Of a stretch of DNA of 50,291 bases, positions 26,278 through 35,600 are shown piece after piece. The translations under genes were made by a program, and so were the position numbers. Under the pieces are notes generated by a model. It was given only the letters and a program-made list of their open reading frames with translations. It was not told where the DNA came from and did no database searches. Source of the DNA: Desmonostoc geniculatum HA4340-LM1 (GTDB taxonomy: Bacteria; Cyanobacteriota; Cyanobacteriia; Cyanobacteriales; Nostocaceae); NCBI GenBank assembly GCA_019359545.1, contig JAHHHB010000045.1:1-50291 (forward strand), read 5' to 3'. The number at the start of each line of letters is the position of its first letter. Within the stretch, counting starts at the first letter, position 1.

Positions 26278-27417
26278 CTACGCCAGCAGGGACGAACACA
26301 ATTTGTCTTCGAGTTCGATTTCCCGTTCCTGTATGGCAGTAATAGCTTGGGTGATGACGCACTGGCTGTCAAAACCGACTGCGTGTAGCTGCAACCACTG
26401 TTGAGCTTCGTTGCCTTCGCGGAGGATTTTGTGCAAAGGTGAAAGGAAACAGCTAAAGCCTTGTTGTTTAGCGATCGCCCAAACATCTTGGTAAATTTCG
26501 CCAATCCAATTTCTCGCTGTGATGCTTCTGCCATCTTGCCAATGGGTTAGCTGAGCATCAAGACTAGCAGTAGCAGCAGCAGTTTCATTGTCAGCAGTCA
26601 GAGTCACGAGTTCTTCAGCAGAAAAGGTGCTTTGGGTTAATGGATCGATGCTAGGATTTTCGATGATTTGTAACAGACGCGCTTCTAAGGCGGCAGTAAT
26701 CGCTAGTAAACCAATGGGATCTGTAACTAAATCGCAAATTCGCAGTTCTAGCCGATTTAGATCGTAGGGACGGCGATCGCCATTTGGTCGTACTGATGCC
26801 CATAAATGCCGCACATTTTGCATTGTTCCAGCAGCTAGTTGATTTTCCACCCACTGGATATGGTGGGCGTGGCTGGCAAATAACGGCACGTGGCTAGGCG
26901 TCTGCGGGAACAAACCCCAACGAGTGGAGTGATAGCCAGTAGCTTTGCCGTCCAAGAAGGGAGATGAGGCACTCAGGGCTAAAAATAAAGGTGCTTCTAA
27001 ACGAATTACCCGACACGCCCGCATTAATGTTTCTGGGTCACTAATGCCGATGTTGATGTGTACGCTAGCGGTAACTACTTTCGTGCCATAGGTTTGCTCA
27101 ATGTAGTCATGATATGGGTTAGCTGGATCGGAACGCACAAAGCGATCGCTCCCAGCCAAAGACAAAGTACTCCCCGGTATCAGCGTGTAATTGCCCAAGC
27201 GATTGAGGTAGTTTCGCAACGTCCGTCTGGGACGCAGTAGGGCACACAATAAATTCTCGTAATTAGCCGATGGCTGGGTTATGTATTCCACGTTGCGGCT
27301 ATCTGGCTCCCGAACAAATCCATCCAAGGCTGCAACAATTTTGTCGGAGAGACCAACGATTTCACCTTGAGGCGTGCCAGTGTACATCTCAATCTCAAAG
27401 CCTTTTAATAAGACCAC
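26278..27417 (-). CDS. gshA: Glutamate-cysteine ligase, cyanobacterial type
   Basis: A 379-residue enzyme for the first step of glutathione synthesis (ATP + Glu + Cys to gamma-Glu-Cys). The full-length pattern fits the cyanobacterial family: 'LLKGFEIEMYTGTP' at the N-terminus, 'REPDSRNVEYITQPS' (near 36), 'VTASVHINIGISD' (near 115), 'GYHSTRWGLFPQTP' (near 160) and 'NRLELRICDLVTDP' (near 222). The start is a GTG at 27417 with GGAGAAC just upstream. It is a single gene, with the 8-bp G-rich repeat beyond its 3' end. Confidence 0.93.
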   Translation of the reverse strand: MVLLKGFEIEMYTGTPQGEIVGLSDKIVAALDGFVREPDSRNVEYITQPSANYENLLCALLRPRRTLRNYLNRLGNYTLIPGSTLSLAGSDRFVRSDPANPYHDYIEQTYGTKVVTASVHINIGISDPETLMRACRVIRLEAPLFLALSASSPFLDGKATGYHSTRWGLFPQTPSHVPLFASHAHHIQWVENQLAAGTMQNVRHLWASVRPNGDRRPYDLNRLELRICDLVTDPIGLLAITAALEARLLQIIENPSIDPLTQSTFSAEELVTLTADNETAAATASLDAQLTHWQDGRSITARNWIGEIYQDVWAIAKQQGFSCFLSPLHKILREGNEAQQWLQLHAVGFDSQCVITQAITAIQEREIELEDKLCSSLLA

Positions 27418-27742
27418 CTTGTTCTCCTTGGCTCTCTCTGCTTATAAATTGTATCGAATTAGACGAATCTCTGGATCTATCTTTGAGTCAATCAAAGGTT
27501 AAGAATCATTGAATCACTAACTTACAGCAAATCAGGACAACATATTTTTGAGTTTGTCCTCTGAAAAATTATTAATTTACAGGTATTAAAAATACCTTAA
27601 CATTTCTACGCACTATATAGTTATATATTGTCTGTGTTAGTTAAATTTTGTAGTTTGAGGCAATTAGTGTAGACAAAACACGCCCTCAGTTATGGGGTTT
27701 TTTATTAGACATCGCCTGAAAATTAAAAATAAAAATATATCT

Positions 27743-27920
27743 TAGGACTTACGCACTGTACAAAAGAACTATTTTGTGTATCAACGTAAATACGTTGTTC
27801 CAGGCTTTTGGAGGTTGCTTTTGATTGCTGGCGATCGCCAAAATATGATTGAAAAACCTAGATAAAAGCTTTGAAAACTCTATCTGCCATTTTTGCTTTT
27901 ATGTCAATGCGTAAGTCCTA
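27743..27920. mobile_element. MITE-like element, 178 bp, terminal inverted repeats TAGGACTTACGCA
   Basis: Left end TAGGACTTACGCA, right end TGCGTAAGTCCTA: 13-bp perfect terminal inverted repeats, no coding capacity, and an internal CAACGTA-aa-TACGTTG hairpin. A related, shorter element with nearly the same ends lies at 40827-40919. No clear target duplication is visible. It sits in the 743-bp spacer between gshA and the sensor pseudogene, which otherwise shows nothing I can support. Confidence 0.75.
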
Positions 27921-28160
27921 GATATTTATTAGTTTTAAAAATACTTATATAATTAACCGAGGACATTTAACAAAAAAAAGTTATTAGTATTACCAAAGAG
28001 CATCTAAGTACACGAGCAAAAATTAAAATCAGAACTTTGATTTGACAATAAAGCTAAATTTTACCATCTGGTTTGAAGAATCATGATTATTCAAGCTGGT
28101 TTCCTGCTGTTAGGACTGTTGAAATAAATTCTTTATTGCTTTAACTGACAAACTGAACTA

Positions 28161-30500
28161 ATGCAATCACTTTATCCTTTAGATTTGCCGACTTTAGAGC
28201 AGGTAATTGAATGTTCTCCTTTAACTGTATTACCAGATACCCTACTCATTGATGCGATCGCTTTAATGAATCCGGTAAGCAACAGTCAAGTAAAATCTGC
28301 ATCTGGTTTTAGTAGTTGTGTTTTAGTAGTTAAAGAAAAAAAAATAGTAGGTATATTAACTTTACGGGATATAGTCCGGCTGACTGGGAAGGGGGTAGAT
28401 TTATCCAGGGTAAAAATTTCAGAAGTGGTGATGCAGCCAGTGATTAGCCTGACGCTGACTGCTGCTCAAAACGCCCTCACGGCTTTATCCTTCATGCGCC
28501 AGCATCGCATTCGCCATCTGCCTGTAGTAGATGAGCAAGGGCAATTGGTAGGCTTGATTACTCAAGACAGAATTTGTCAGGCGATCCAACCAGCTCACCT
28601 GCTGAAACTGCGATGTGTGACAGAGGTAATGGTAAGGGAAGTTATTCATACGCTGCCAACTACATCTGTATTGGAATTATCCCACATGATGAGCGATCGG
28701 CAGATTAGTTGTGTGGTAATTGTCGCCCCACAAGAGACAACGCTAATTCCGGTGGGGATGATCGCTGAGAAAGATATTATTAAAGTCCAGTTACAAGGAC
28801 TAGATATCGCCCAAACCCAAGCGCAAGCCGTGATGAGTAACCCTGTATTAAGTATTAGTCCCACTGAATCTTTATGGAGTGTTCACCAGTTGATGCAAGA
28901 GCCACAGGTGCGGCGGTTAGCTGTAGTAGGTGAACAAGGACAACTGCAAGGACTGGTGACACAAAGCAATCTCCTACAAGTACTCGATCCCCTAGAAATA
29001 GTCAGGGTAATTGAAGTTTTACAAGCCAAAGTTGAGGAGCAAACAGTTCAACTTAGACAAAGCAACCAGCAGTTAGAACAGGAAGTCAGACAACGCCGCC
29101 AAGTGGAAGAATCACTACGCCAAGCTCAACAAGAGTTAGAGTTGCGGGTAGCGGAACGGACAGCCCAACTGGTACTCACAAATGCACGTCTGCAACAGGA
29201 AATTGAGGAGCGCAAACAGATCGAAGCCAGACTCCAGCAGCGTGAATATCAGTGGCAAGCTCTTTTCGATCGCGCTCTTGATGCGATCGCTATTGTGGAT
29301 GACAAGGGACGGTATGTAAATGTCAATCCGGCAGCCTGTGAGTTGTTTGGTGTATCTAGGGAAGAACTTTTAGGTTCTACAATTGCGGATTTTGCTGAAC
29401 CCGGATTTGATTTTAACCAAGCTTGGCAACAGTTCTGCGAACAAGGACAAATGTTTGGTGAGTTTAAATTATATCGTCCCGATGGCACAGTTCGAGAAAC
29501 TGAATTTGCGGCGGTTGCCAATTTTATACCACATTTTCATCTTTCAATGCTGCGGGATGTGAGCGATCGCCAAGCTGCGTTGCGCGATCGTAAACAGACT
29601 GAGGAAACTCTCAGAGAAAGTGAGCAACGGTTACAACTGGCGCTTAGTGTTGGTAACATTGGCACTTGGGAATGGAATTTCAAAACCAATCAGGTTATCT
29701 GGTCTGAGAGTTTGTTTACTTTATTTGGTCTAACTCCTGATACCTTTGATGTCAGCTATGAAAATTTTTTAAATCTCATTGTCCACCCTGAAGACCGCGA
29801 ATTGCTGCATCAATGAGTTTTGCGAGCGATTAACCAGCAAGTACCCCATAATCTCGAATTCCGGTTTTTTTACCCAGATGGTACACTTGGTTGGTCAGTA
29901 TGCAAGAGTCAAATATTATATGATGATACCACCAACGAGCCACTCCAGATGATTGGGGTGAATATAGATATTACCGATCGCAAGCTAGCCGAACAGAAAA
30001 TTGGCGAACAAGCGGCTTTAATTGATATTGCTACCGATGCCATTTTTGTCCGTGATTTAGAAAACCGCATTCTGTTCTGGAATCGAGGTGCTGAAAACTT
30101 ATACGGTTGGACAGCAGAGGAAAGTGTGGGGAAATTAGCCCATGAACTTTTGCACGTAGAATCCTTGTCTCAAATGGAAGCTGGTGTCAAAACCACTCTC
30201 GAACAAGGTTTTTGGCAAGGGGAGTTAGAGAAAACCACCAAAACTGGCAGAAAAATTATAGAACATCAACCAAAAATCAGCGCCGTTTTGCTGGATATGT
30301 CTATGCCCAACATGGACGGATTAACAGCTATCCGCACCTTGCGAACTCTCAACCCCAACGTTAAGATTATTGCTGTCAGTGGCTTACCTTCTGATGAACA
30401 GAAAGCGATTGCCATTGGTGCCAATAAGTTTCTGTCCAAGCCCTACACTGCGACAGATTTATTAAATACTTTATCGGATGCGATCCGGATTAAAAAGTAA
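28161..30500 (+). pseudogene. CBS-PAS sensor histidine kinase/response regulator hybrid: in-frame stop and kinase core deleted
   Basis: The N-terminal part has four CBS domains (about 10-135 and 145-290), a coiled coil (about 290-360) and a PAS domain (about 365-480). A second PAS domain is cut by a TGA at 29814-29816 inside 'EDRELLHQ-stop-VLRAINQQ'; the same frame then continues. After a third partial PAS ('NRGAENLYGWTAEES') the sequence 'TKTGRKII' runs straight into 'QPKISAVLLDMSMPNMDG', the second half of a receiver domain with its phospho-acceptor Asp and the later 'FLSKPY' Lys. The HisKA, HATPase and first half of the receiver are gone. As it stands the 551-residue CBS-PAS protein could be made, but signalling output is lost. 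A single-base error could explain the stop, not the deletion. Confidence 0.8.
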
Positions 30501-30612
30501 GCAATGCTGTTATGCAACTTATATGCAACTACTTGTGTCTTAAGGGAGACTACTAGGGTACGGGCAATTTATGCAACTTGCACAAATCGTTGAAAAATAA
30601 CTCATTTTGATA

Positions 30613-30684
30613 AGCCCGTGACGAGGATTGAACTCGTGACCTCACCCTTACCAAGGGTGTGCTCTACCACTGAGCCACACGGGC
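30613..30684 (-). tRNA. tRNA-Thr (GGT)
   Basis: A 72-base cloverleaf on the minus strand with acceptor GCCCGTG/CACGGGC, anticodon loop CTTGGTAA (anticodon GGT) and T-loop GTTCAATCC. Discriminator base T. CCA is not encoded. Confidence 0.95.
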
Positions 30685-30710
30685 GAAAGATAGTTTGTGT
30701 TCTTAAGCTA

Positions 30711-30747
30711 TAATGCTGGGCAGTTTTACTGTTACCCAGCTATTATA
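30711..30747 (-). terminator. Hairpin between the two tRNA genes
   Basis: CTGGG...CCCAG stem flanked by ATAAT/ATTAT pairing, between tRNA-Tyr and tRNA-Thr, both read on the minus strand. It may be a processing or termination element. Confidence 0.35.
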
Positions 30748-30767
30748 ACCTATGAATTCGCAAGAGG

Positions 30768-30850
30768 TGGGCCGGGCTGGATTTGAACCAGCGTAGGCGC
30801 TAGCCAACGGATTTACAGTCCGTCTCCATTAACCACTCGGACACCGACCC
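30768..30850 (-). tRNA. tRNA-Tyr (GTA)
   Basis: An 83-base class II cloverleaf on the minus strand. The acceptor pairs GGGTCGG with CCGGCCC, the anticodon loop CTGTAAA carries GTA, a long variable arm is present, and the T-loop is GTTCAAATCC. CCA is not encoded. Confidence 0.95.
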
Positions 30851-30974
30851 GATTTGTCTCACGATTTAACATCATAGCACTAGCTTTTAGAAATTGCAAG
30901 TGGCGAGAAAAAATAAATTTTTGGTAGAGACGCAATCAAACCACGTCTCTACAATTTGTATAAATTTATCCTAA

Positions 30975-31949
30975 CTACACGCTCATCTCCAACATTCGTT
31001 GCATTGGTCGCAGTGCAGCAAGGCGGATATCTTCGGACATGGTAATTTCCGGAGTGCAATTTTTCATTGCCCAGTAGAGCTTTTCTAGGGTGTTTAACCT
31101 CATAAATGGACATTCGTTACAAGCGCAGTTATTCATCGGAGGGGCGGGAATGAAGCGCTTTTCGGGAGCTAGTTTTTGCATTTGGTGAATGATTCCAGGC
31201 TCCGTTGCCACGATAAATTCCTGGGCGGGGCTGTTTTGACAATGTTTGAGTAAAGCTGCTGTGGAACCGATAAAGCTGGCGTGGCGCAACACACTAGTTT
31301 CACATTCTGGGTGGGCGATCGCTTCTGCTTCTGGGTGGGCAATTTTTAACTCGACAATTTTCTTTTCGGAAAAGGTTTCATGGACAACACAGCTACCTTG
31401 CCACAGCACCAAGTCTCGTCCAGTTTGTTCCATGACATAGCGCCCCAAATTCCGATCCGGGGCAAAAATAATCGGCTGGTCTTTCGGTATTTGCTGTACA
31501 ATCTTGACAGCATTGGAACTAGTACAGATAATATCGCTCATTGCCTTAATGTCAGCAGAGCAGTTGATGTAAGACACCACCAGATGATCTGGATGCGCTG
31601 CTTTAAAAGCTGCAAATGCCTCTGGTGGACAACTATCTGCTAAAGAGCAACCAGCATTCAAATCTGGTAAAAGCACTAGTTTATCGGGATTCAGTATTTT
31701 TGCTGTTTCTGCCATGAAGTGAACACCAGCAAAAACGATCACATCTGCACTGGTCTTTTCTGCTGCTTTCGCCAGTTGTAATGAATCGCCAATAAAGTCT
31801 GCAATATCCTGAATATCCGGCTCTTGATAGTAATGCGCCAGAATCACCGCGTTAAGTTCTTTTTTGAGAGTCTCAATGGCGGTAAACAAATCTAATGGTA
31901 GTTCGCCCGGTTGGGTTTTTTCTCGTTGAGCTAGTGCAGTGGTAAACAC
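30975..31949 (-). CDS. nadA: Quinolinate synthase NadA
   Basis: A 324-residue 4Fe-4S enzyme that condenses iminoaspartate with dihydroxyacetone phosphate to quinolinate in de novo NAD synthesis. Motifs are '[20 protein letters not shown]' near 37, '[16 protein letters not shown]' near 73 and cluster cysteines in '[12 protein letters not shown]' (near 100), 'AHPECE' (near 210) and 'CNECPFM' (near 290). The start is a GTG at 31949. The stop is about 125 bp from tRNA-Tyr, which is on the same strand. Confidence 0.95.
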   Translation of the reverse strand: MFTTALAQREKTQPGELPLDLFTAIETLKKELNAVILAHYYQEPDIQDIADFIGDSLQLAKAAEKTSADVIVFAGVHFMAETAKILNPDKLVLLPDLNAGCSLADSCPPEAFAAFKAAHPDHLVVSYINCSADIKAMSDIICTSSNAVKIVQQIPKDQPIIFAPDRNLGRYVMEQTGRDLVLWQGSCVVHETFSEKKIVELKIAHPEAEAIAHPECETSVLRHASFIGSTAALLKHCQNSPAQEFIVATEPGIIHQMQKLAPEKRFIPAPPMNNCACNECPFMRLNTLEKLYWAMKNCTPEITMSEDIRLAALRPMQRMLEMSV

Positions 31950-32068
31950 AGTTAGGGGTTGCTCTAAGTTACAATTTGTTGCCTTGTTGATTAATTATAG
32001 TAGTTTTTACCAAAAATAGTGGGCAGTCGATCTCTGACATATTATGTCCAAATCCGGCTGAGTTTCCT

Positions 32069-33019
32069 ATGCTGGAGATAGACGGCAAGGAAAGTGGCAT
32101 GACCAGTCAGAAAACTCATTCGATAACCCTCAAAATTGCTGTAGTTGGAGATGTTCACGACCAATGGGAAGTAGAAGATGGCATTGCACTCAAGCATTTG
32201 GGTGTTGATTTAGTGCTGTTTGTTGGGGATTTTGGTAACGAGTCGGTGGAAGTGGTGAAAGCGATCGCTTCCCTCGATATTCCCAAAGCAGCAGTTATGG
32301 GCAACCACGATGCCTGGTTCACAGCTACGGAATGGGGACGCAAAAAGTGTCCCTACGACCGCTCCAAGGAGGATTGGGTACAGGAACAACTCGATTTATT
32401 AGGCCCTGCCCATGTCGGTTACGGTAAATTGGATTTTCCGGCTTGGGAATTAACTGTAGTGGGGGGTCGTCCGTTTACTTGGGGTGGGTCGGAATGGAAA
32501 TTTGCGGAAATCTGTAGCGAACGTTACGGTGTCACAGATTTGGAAGAATCTGGCGATCGCATCGTCAAAGCGGTTAAAAGCGCTGCCCACGAGACGATTA
32601 TTTTTCTCGGTCATAACGGGCCTAGTGGATTAGGCGATCGACCAGAAGACCCCTGCGGCAAAGACTGGCATCCAATTGGTGGCGACTTTGGCGATCCAGA
32701 TTTTGCTGAGGCGATTTCTCAGGCCTTGACTGCTGGTAAAACCATTCCCCTGGTTACATTTGGTCATATGCACCGGACTCTCCGCCATACTAAGAAGGTG
32801 CTACGAAAGCCTGTTTTTAGAAGTCCAGAGGGAACAATTTACTTGAATGCGGCTACTGTGCCCAGGATTGTAGAGAATGAAGGCAAGAAGCTGCGTAATT
32901 TTTCCATTGTCTCCCTAGACGGGGGTGTAGTTACCCAAGCCTCCTTAGTGTGGGTGGGTAATGACTTTCAGGTGGAGTCAGAGGAAATTTTTTATGAGCG
33001 ATCGCGCAGTGTGTCGTAG
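32069..33019 (+). CDS. Metallophosphoesterase, TIGR04168-type (cyanobacteria/plants)
   Basis: A 316-residue calcineurin-like phosphoesterase. The two-metal site motifs are all visible: 'VVGDVHDQW' (near 29), 'FVGDFGN' (near 52), 'VMGNHDAW' (near 72), 'FLGHNGPSGLG' (near 176) and 'TFGHMHRTL' (near 231). The substrate is unknown. The ATG at 32099 is an alternative start, 10 codons in, that would place the conserved region closer to the N-terminus. Transcribed divergently from nadA. Confidence 0.85.
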   Translation: MLEIDGKESGMTSQKTHSITLKIAVVGDVHDQWEVEDGIALKHLGVDLVLFVGDFGNESVEVVKAIASLDIPKAAVMGNHDAWFTATEWGRKKCPYDRSKEDWVQEQLDLLGPAHVGYGKLDFPAWELTVVGGRPFTWGGSEWKFAEICSERYGVTDLEESGDRIVKAVKSAAHETIIFLGHNGPSGLGDRPEDPCGKDWHPIGGDFGDPDFAEAISQALTAGKTIPLVTFGHMHRTLRHTKKVLRKPVFRSPEGTIYLNAATVPRIVENEGKKLRNFSIVSLDGGVVTQASLVWVGNDFQVESEEIFYERSRSVS

Positions 33020-33126
33020 ACATTCGCATTCAGTAGTGCAACCTGCCTAGTGATAAGATATAGTATTATCTGTCAGCTTTGGTGCTAGCCGACAAATGTG
33101 GCTAGCCCCTAGCTCGACAGTTTATT

Positions 33127-33211
33127 GGAGAGGTGGCAGAGTGGTCGATTGCGTCCGACTTGAAATCGGATGAACCGAAAGGTTCCGGGAGTTCGAATCT
33201 CCCCTTCTCCG
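33127..33211 (+). tRNA. tRNA-Ser (TGA)
   Basis: An 85-base class II cloverleaf: acceptor GGAGAGG pairing with CCTTCTCC, anticodon loop CTTGAAA (TGA), long variable arm and T-loop GTTCGAATC. An AAAATCT/AGATTTT hairpin at 33230-33247 may terminate it. Confidence 0.95.
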
Positions 33212-33298
33212 TTGGATAAATGCTGTTATAAAATCTAACTAGATTTTTGCATCTACAATATATTCAAATGGATGCAAAAAACATATGCTTAGCAAGTA

Positions 33299-33487
33299 AT
33301 GAAAAATCTCAACATTAAAGAAGAAGCCCATAAATTAATTGACAGATTGCCAGAAAATTCTACATGGGATGATTTGATGTACCAAATTTATGTTCGGCAA
33401 ACTGTTGAAGCTGGACTCGCAGATAGCAAAGCTGGTAATGTGATTTCTGTACAAGAAGTGCGGAAAAAGTTTGGACTACCAGAGTGA
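33299..33487 (+). CDS. Antitoxin of a RelE/ParE-type module
   Basis: A 62-residue acidic protein ('KEEAHKLIDRLPENSTWDDL', 'EVRKKFGLPE'), the size and style of short antitoxins paired with RelE/ParE toxins. Its stop overlaps the GTG start of the toxin (GTGA at 33484-33487), a tight translational coupling typical of toxin-antitoxin operons. No DNA-binding fold can be named with confidence. Confidence 0.8.
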   Translation: MKNLNIKEEAHKLIDRLPENSTWDDLMYQIYVRQTVEAGLADSKAGNVISVQEVRKKFGLPE

Positions 33488-33780
33488 AAGTTTACTGGAC
33501 AGAAACAGCGGTGGAAAATCTCTCCGCAATTTATACTTATATTGTCCAAACTTCACCACAGTATGCAGCGAGGATAGTTGACCGTATCACTAGACGTTCT
33601 CAACAGATTGCAAATTTTCCTTTGTCGGGTCGAATTGTATCTGAGTTTGAAACTGAGCAAATTCGAGAAGTGATTGAAGGTTCATATAGAATTATTTATT
33701 ACATTAAACCCGAACAAATTGAAGTACTGGCTGTGATACATGGTTCACAGCAAATTAAATTAAATTCTGAAAATGAGTAA
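33484..33780 (+). CDS. RelE/ParE family toxin
   Basis: A 98-residue RelE/ParE-fold protein. Family marks are 'VYWTETAVENLSAIYTYI' at the N-terminus, 'FPLSGRIVSEFE' (near 53), 'REVIEGSYRIIYYI' (near 65) and 'VLAVIHGSQQI' at the end. RelE members cut mRNA on the ribosome and ParE members poison gyrase; the pattern 'GR.v.e......REv..g.YRiiY' fits ParE slightly better. The start is the GTG overlapping the antitoxin stop. Confidence 0.85.
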   Translation: MKVYWTETAVENLSAIYTYIVQTSPQYAARIVDRITRRSQQIANFPLSGRIVSEFETEQIREVIEGSYRIIYYIKPEQIEVLAVIHGSQQIKLNSENE

Positions 33781-33784
33781 TATT

Positions 33785-34255
33785 GAATGCCATTTGTTGT
33801 AAAACGTGATAAGAAACTTCACGTTACCAAGGTTGCTCTTTTTTCAGGTCTACCAAATTGGCATCCTGTTGAGCGAGGGGACTACGTTTTTTACCCTTGT
33901 TACTCCAAGGATTACCATACAAAGCACCTTTGTTGACTGAGCAAGTTAACGGACAGCACTCAGGTTGAGTTTGAATAATACAGTAGTTATACCAATTCTA
34001 TATGAGGCTGCGCTCTATTCGCGTAGCGGCAATTCATGAATTGCCGCTACAGTGTGTAGTTTTGCATCAGTCTTATAAGGCGCATCTTCAAACAGAAATG
34101 GTATTACCCATTAAAGGTGCTTTGGCTTGCTCGTATGCTTGTGTCCTTTCGGTAACTCGAAAGTTGTATTGGAGGCGAAGTAGATGAAGCCAACGCTCGA
34201 TTTTTTCAACTTGTTGATCTGAGGGATTCAGTTTGTATACGTAGGACAAAAGCAT
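33785..34255 (-). pseudogene. TnpB-type (IS605/IS607 family) transposase-associated protein remnant, split by a MITE
   Basis: On the minus strand, from ATG 34255, translation gives 'MLLSYVYKLNPSDQQVEKIE', then 'WLHLLRLQYNFRVTERTQAY', the classic N-terminus of cyanobacterial TnpB. At 'APLMGN' it is interrupted by a 114-bp MITE (33990-34103). The same frame resumes with 'NYCIIQTQPECCPLTCSVNK', 'GALYGNPWSNKGKKRSP' and 'DLKKEQPW', then a TAA at 33824-33826. A few more TnpB-like codons ('YHVLQQM') follow. The RuvC nuclease part is absent. It is inactive. Confidence 0.75.
33990..34103. mobile_element. MITE, 114 bp, with TTA target duplication, inserted in tnpB
   Basis: The ends are TACC...GGTA with imperfect inverted repeats of about 23 bp (left TACCAATTCTATATGAGG, right complement TACCATTTCTGTTTGAAG). 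It is flanked on both sides by TTA (33987-33989 and 34104-34106). Removing the element and one TTA restores the tnpB frame ('MGNYC'). The middle is a perfect 28-bp palindrome at 34023-34050 around GGCAATTCATGAATTGCC. Confidence 0.85.
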
Positions 34256-34360
34256 AAAAGCAAGCAAATTTAGTAAAGCACCAATCCTAAGATTTCCACA
34301 TTGAGCGAGATGGGACTATATATCAATACGGTTCAGTTAAGGCTAAAAAATAACACTGGT

Positions 34361-34434
34361 GTAGGTTGGGTTGAGGAACGAAACCCAACATTATCAAAGC
34401 TTTGTTGGGTTTCACTTCGTTCAACCCAACCTAC
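34361..34434. repeat. Palindromic repeat, GTAGGTTGGGTTGA family
   Basis: GTAGGTTGGGTTGA...TTCAACCCAACCTAC with an inner AACCCAACA/TGTTGGGTT pair, forming one long hairpin. A partial copy lies at about 48412-48453. It is in the non-coding stretch 34256-34776. Confidence 0.75.
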
Positions 34435-34652
34435 GATTCTAAGTCTATAAAGCTGATGGAAGTGTAAAATGCTTAAGCTCAACTATACACTGATAAATTT
34501 AAGAAATAAAAAGTACTTTTACAGTGACAGTGATATTTATAATTTATACAATATAATTTAATTTGCCTCTTGCTCCCAAGCCGACATAAACAAAGCTTAG
34601 GCAGATAAAAAATTTTCAAATTTGTAAAATAAAGGTAACAAATTGAAGATAC

Positions 34653-34730
34653 GTAGGGTGCGTTAGCGACAGCGTAACGCACTATTCTTAAGGCTTTGGT
34701 GCGTTACGGCTTACGCCTAACACACTCTAC
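34653..34730. repeat. Palindromic repeat, GTAGGGTGCGTTA family
   Basis: GTAGGGTGCGTTA...TAACGCAC, then GGTGCGTTACGGC...GCCTAACACACTCTAC: nested inverted repeats of a kind common in filamentous cyanobacteria. No coding content. Confidence 0.7.
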
Positions 34731-34776
34731 AAATACTACAAATACTTAGATTTTTTCAGAAATAAACATCGTATTC

Positions 34777-34980
34777 CTATATATTATCCTCTGAATTTTC
34801 TAACTTATTTAGTGCATCCGAAATTGCTTGTCTGATAAATTCTGGGTAGTTATCTAGACCTTTTAATTTTTCCAGCATCGATGGGGCAAGTCTGAGAGTT
34901 ATTTTTGCCGTTAATGGTTCTTCTCTATTAGTCGTAAATTGATGCTTTTTTAAATAAGGTTTTTCTTCGTAATTAGGCAT
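34777..34980 (-). CDS. Small ribbon-helix-helix-like protein
   Basis: 67 residues. The segment 'PLTAKITLRLAPSMLEKLKG' then 'PEFIRQAISDALNK' has the beta strand plus two helices expected of an Arc/MetJ/CopG-type DNA-binding fold or of an antitoxin. It is divergent from the SAP-like gene at 35099, and the 118-bp gap between them holds an inverted repeat GGCAGCTA/TAGCTGCC. It may regulate itself and its neighbour (inference). Confidence 0.6.
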   Translation of the reverse strand: MPNYEEKPYLKKHQFTTNREEPLTAKITLRLAPSMLEKLKGLDNYPEFIRQAISDALNKLENSEDNI

Positions 34981-35030
34981 AAAAATGTTTTTTATGTTAA
35001 CTATATCGCAAGACTTCGTGCGATAATTTA

Positions 35031-35072
35031 ATTGGCAGCTAGCCGAGCCTCACGAGTTGGGATAGCTGCCAC
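35031..35072. promoter_or_regulatory. Inverted repeat in the divergent promoter region
   Basis: GGCAGCTA...TAGCTGCC with 22 bases between the arms, between the ribbon-helix-helix-like gene and the SAP-like gene. It may be an operator or a hairpin. Confidence 0.35.
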
Positions 35073-35098
35073 ACCCAATTACAAAATTAGGCATTTCT

Positions 35099-35479
35099 AT
35101 GTTTACACGTTCTGAACTTGAAAGCAAAACCCTTAAAGAATTGAAAGATTTAGCTGCACGGTACGGAGTCAAGTCAGTAGGGAATCCAGGGTATAAAATA
35201 AGCTGGATTACTCCGTTATTGGCTTTTGCTGTGCAAGCTATTGGGCAGTTCCAAGACCACAAAACAGGTTTAAGGAATCCTAGTTGGAGAAGTACTGAGG
35301 CGCTCGGCACGATGCTTTGTGAAATTGGAGAACCTACTGATGAACAAGCCGCGCTGATTCGCGCAACGCTAGAGGGTAAGTTACTTCCACTGCCTGAACG
35401 CTACGACCAAACTAGGCTGCTAAATCTTCACAAGACTAAGCAATTGATTCAAGAAGCGATTGAAACACTGAATAAATAG
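35099..35479 (+). CDS. SAP-like domain hypothetical protein
   Basis: 126 residues. The N-terminus 'LESKTLKELKDLAARYGVKSV' followed by 'GNPGYKISWITPLL' has the two-helix pattern of SAP-type DNA-binding motifs, as seen in Rho N-terminal and SAP domains. The remainder ('STEALGTMLCEIGEPTDEQAAL' region and a C-terminal helix 'KTKQLIQEAIETLNK') is not recognised. DNA or RNA binding is the best guess. Divergent from the small ribbon-helix-helix-like gene. Confidence 0.6.
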   Translation: MFTRSELESKTLKELKDLAARYGVKSVGNPGYKISWITPLLAFAVQAIGQFQDHKTGLRNPSWRSTEALGTMLCEIGEPTDEQAALIRATLEGKLLPLPERYDQTRLLNLHKTKQLIQEAIETLNK

Positions 35480-35600
35480 ATAATTGTTGACTGTTGACGG
35501 TTAACAGTCATCAGTCAACAGTTAACAGTTTTCTCCCGAAAGCCGCTCGTTGCTTGCATCGTGCTACCATTAGCAATAAATTCTTTTGGGAGGTCAATCA

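Noticed and set aside
26047..26404. Overlapping open frames reading 'GGRGAGGQ' or 'PPCPPAPL'
   Set aside because: Products of the 8-bp G-rich tandem repeat, open in all frames, not genes.
34002..34187. 61-codon open frame on the + strand
   Set aside because: It runs through the MITE palindrome and the antisense of the tnpB relic.
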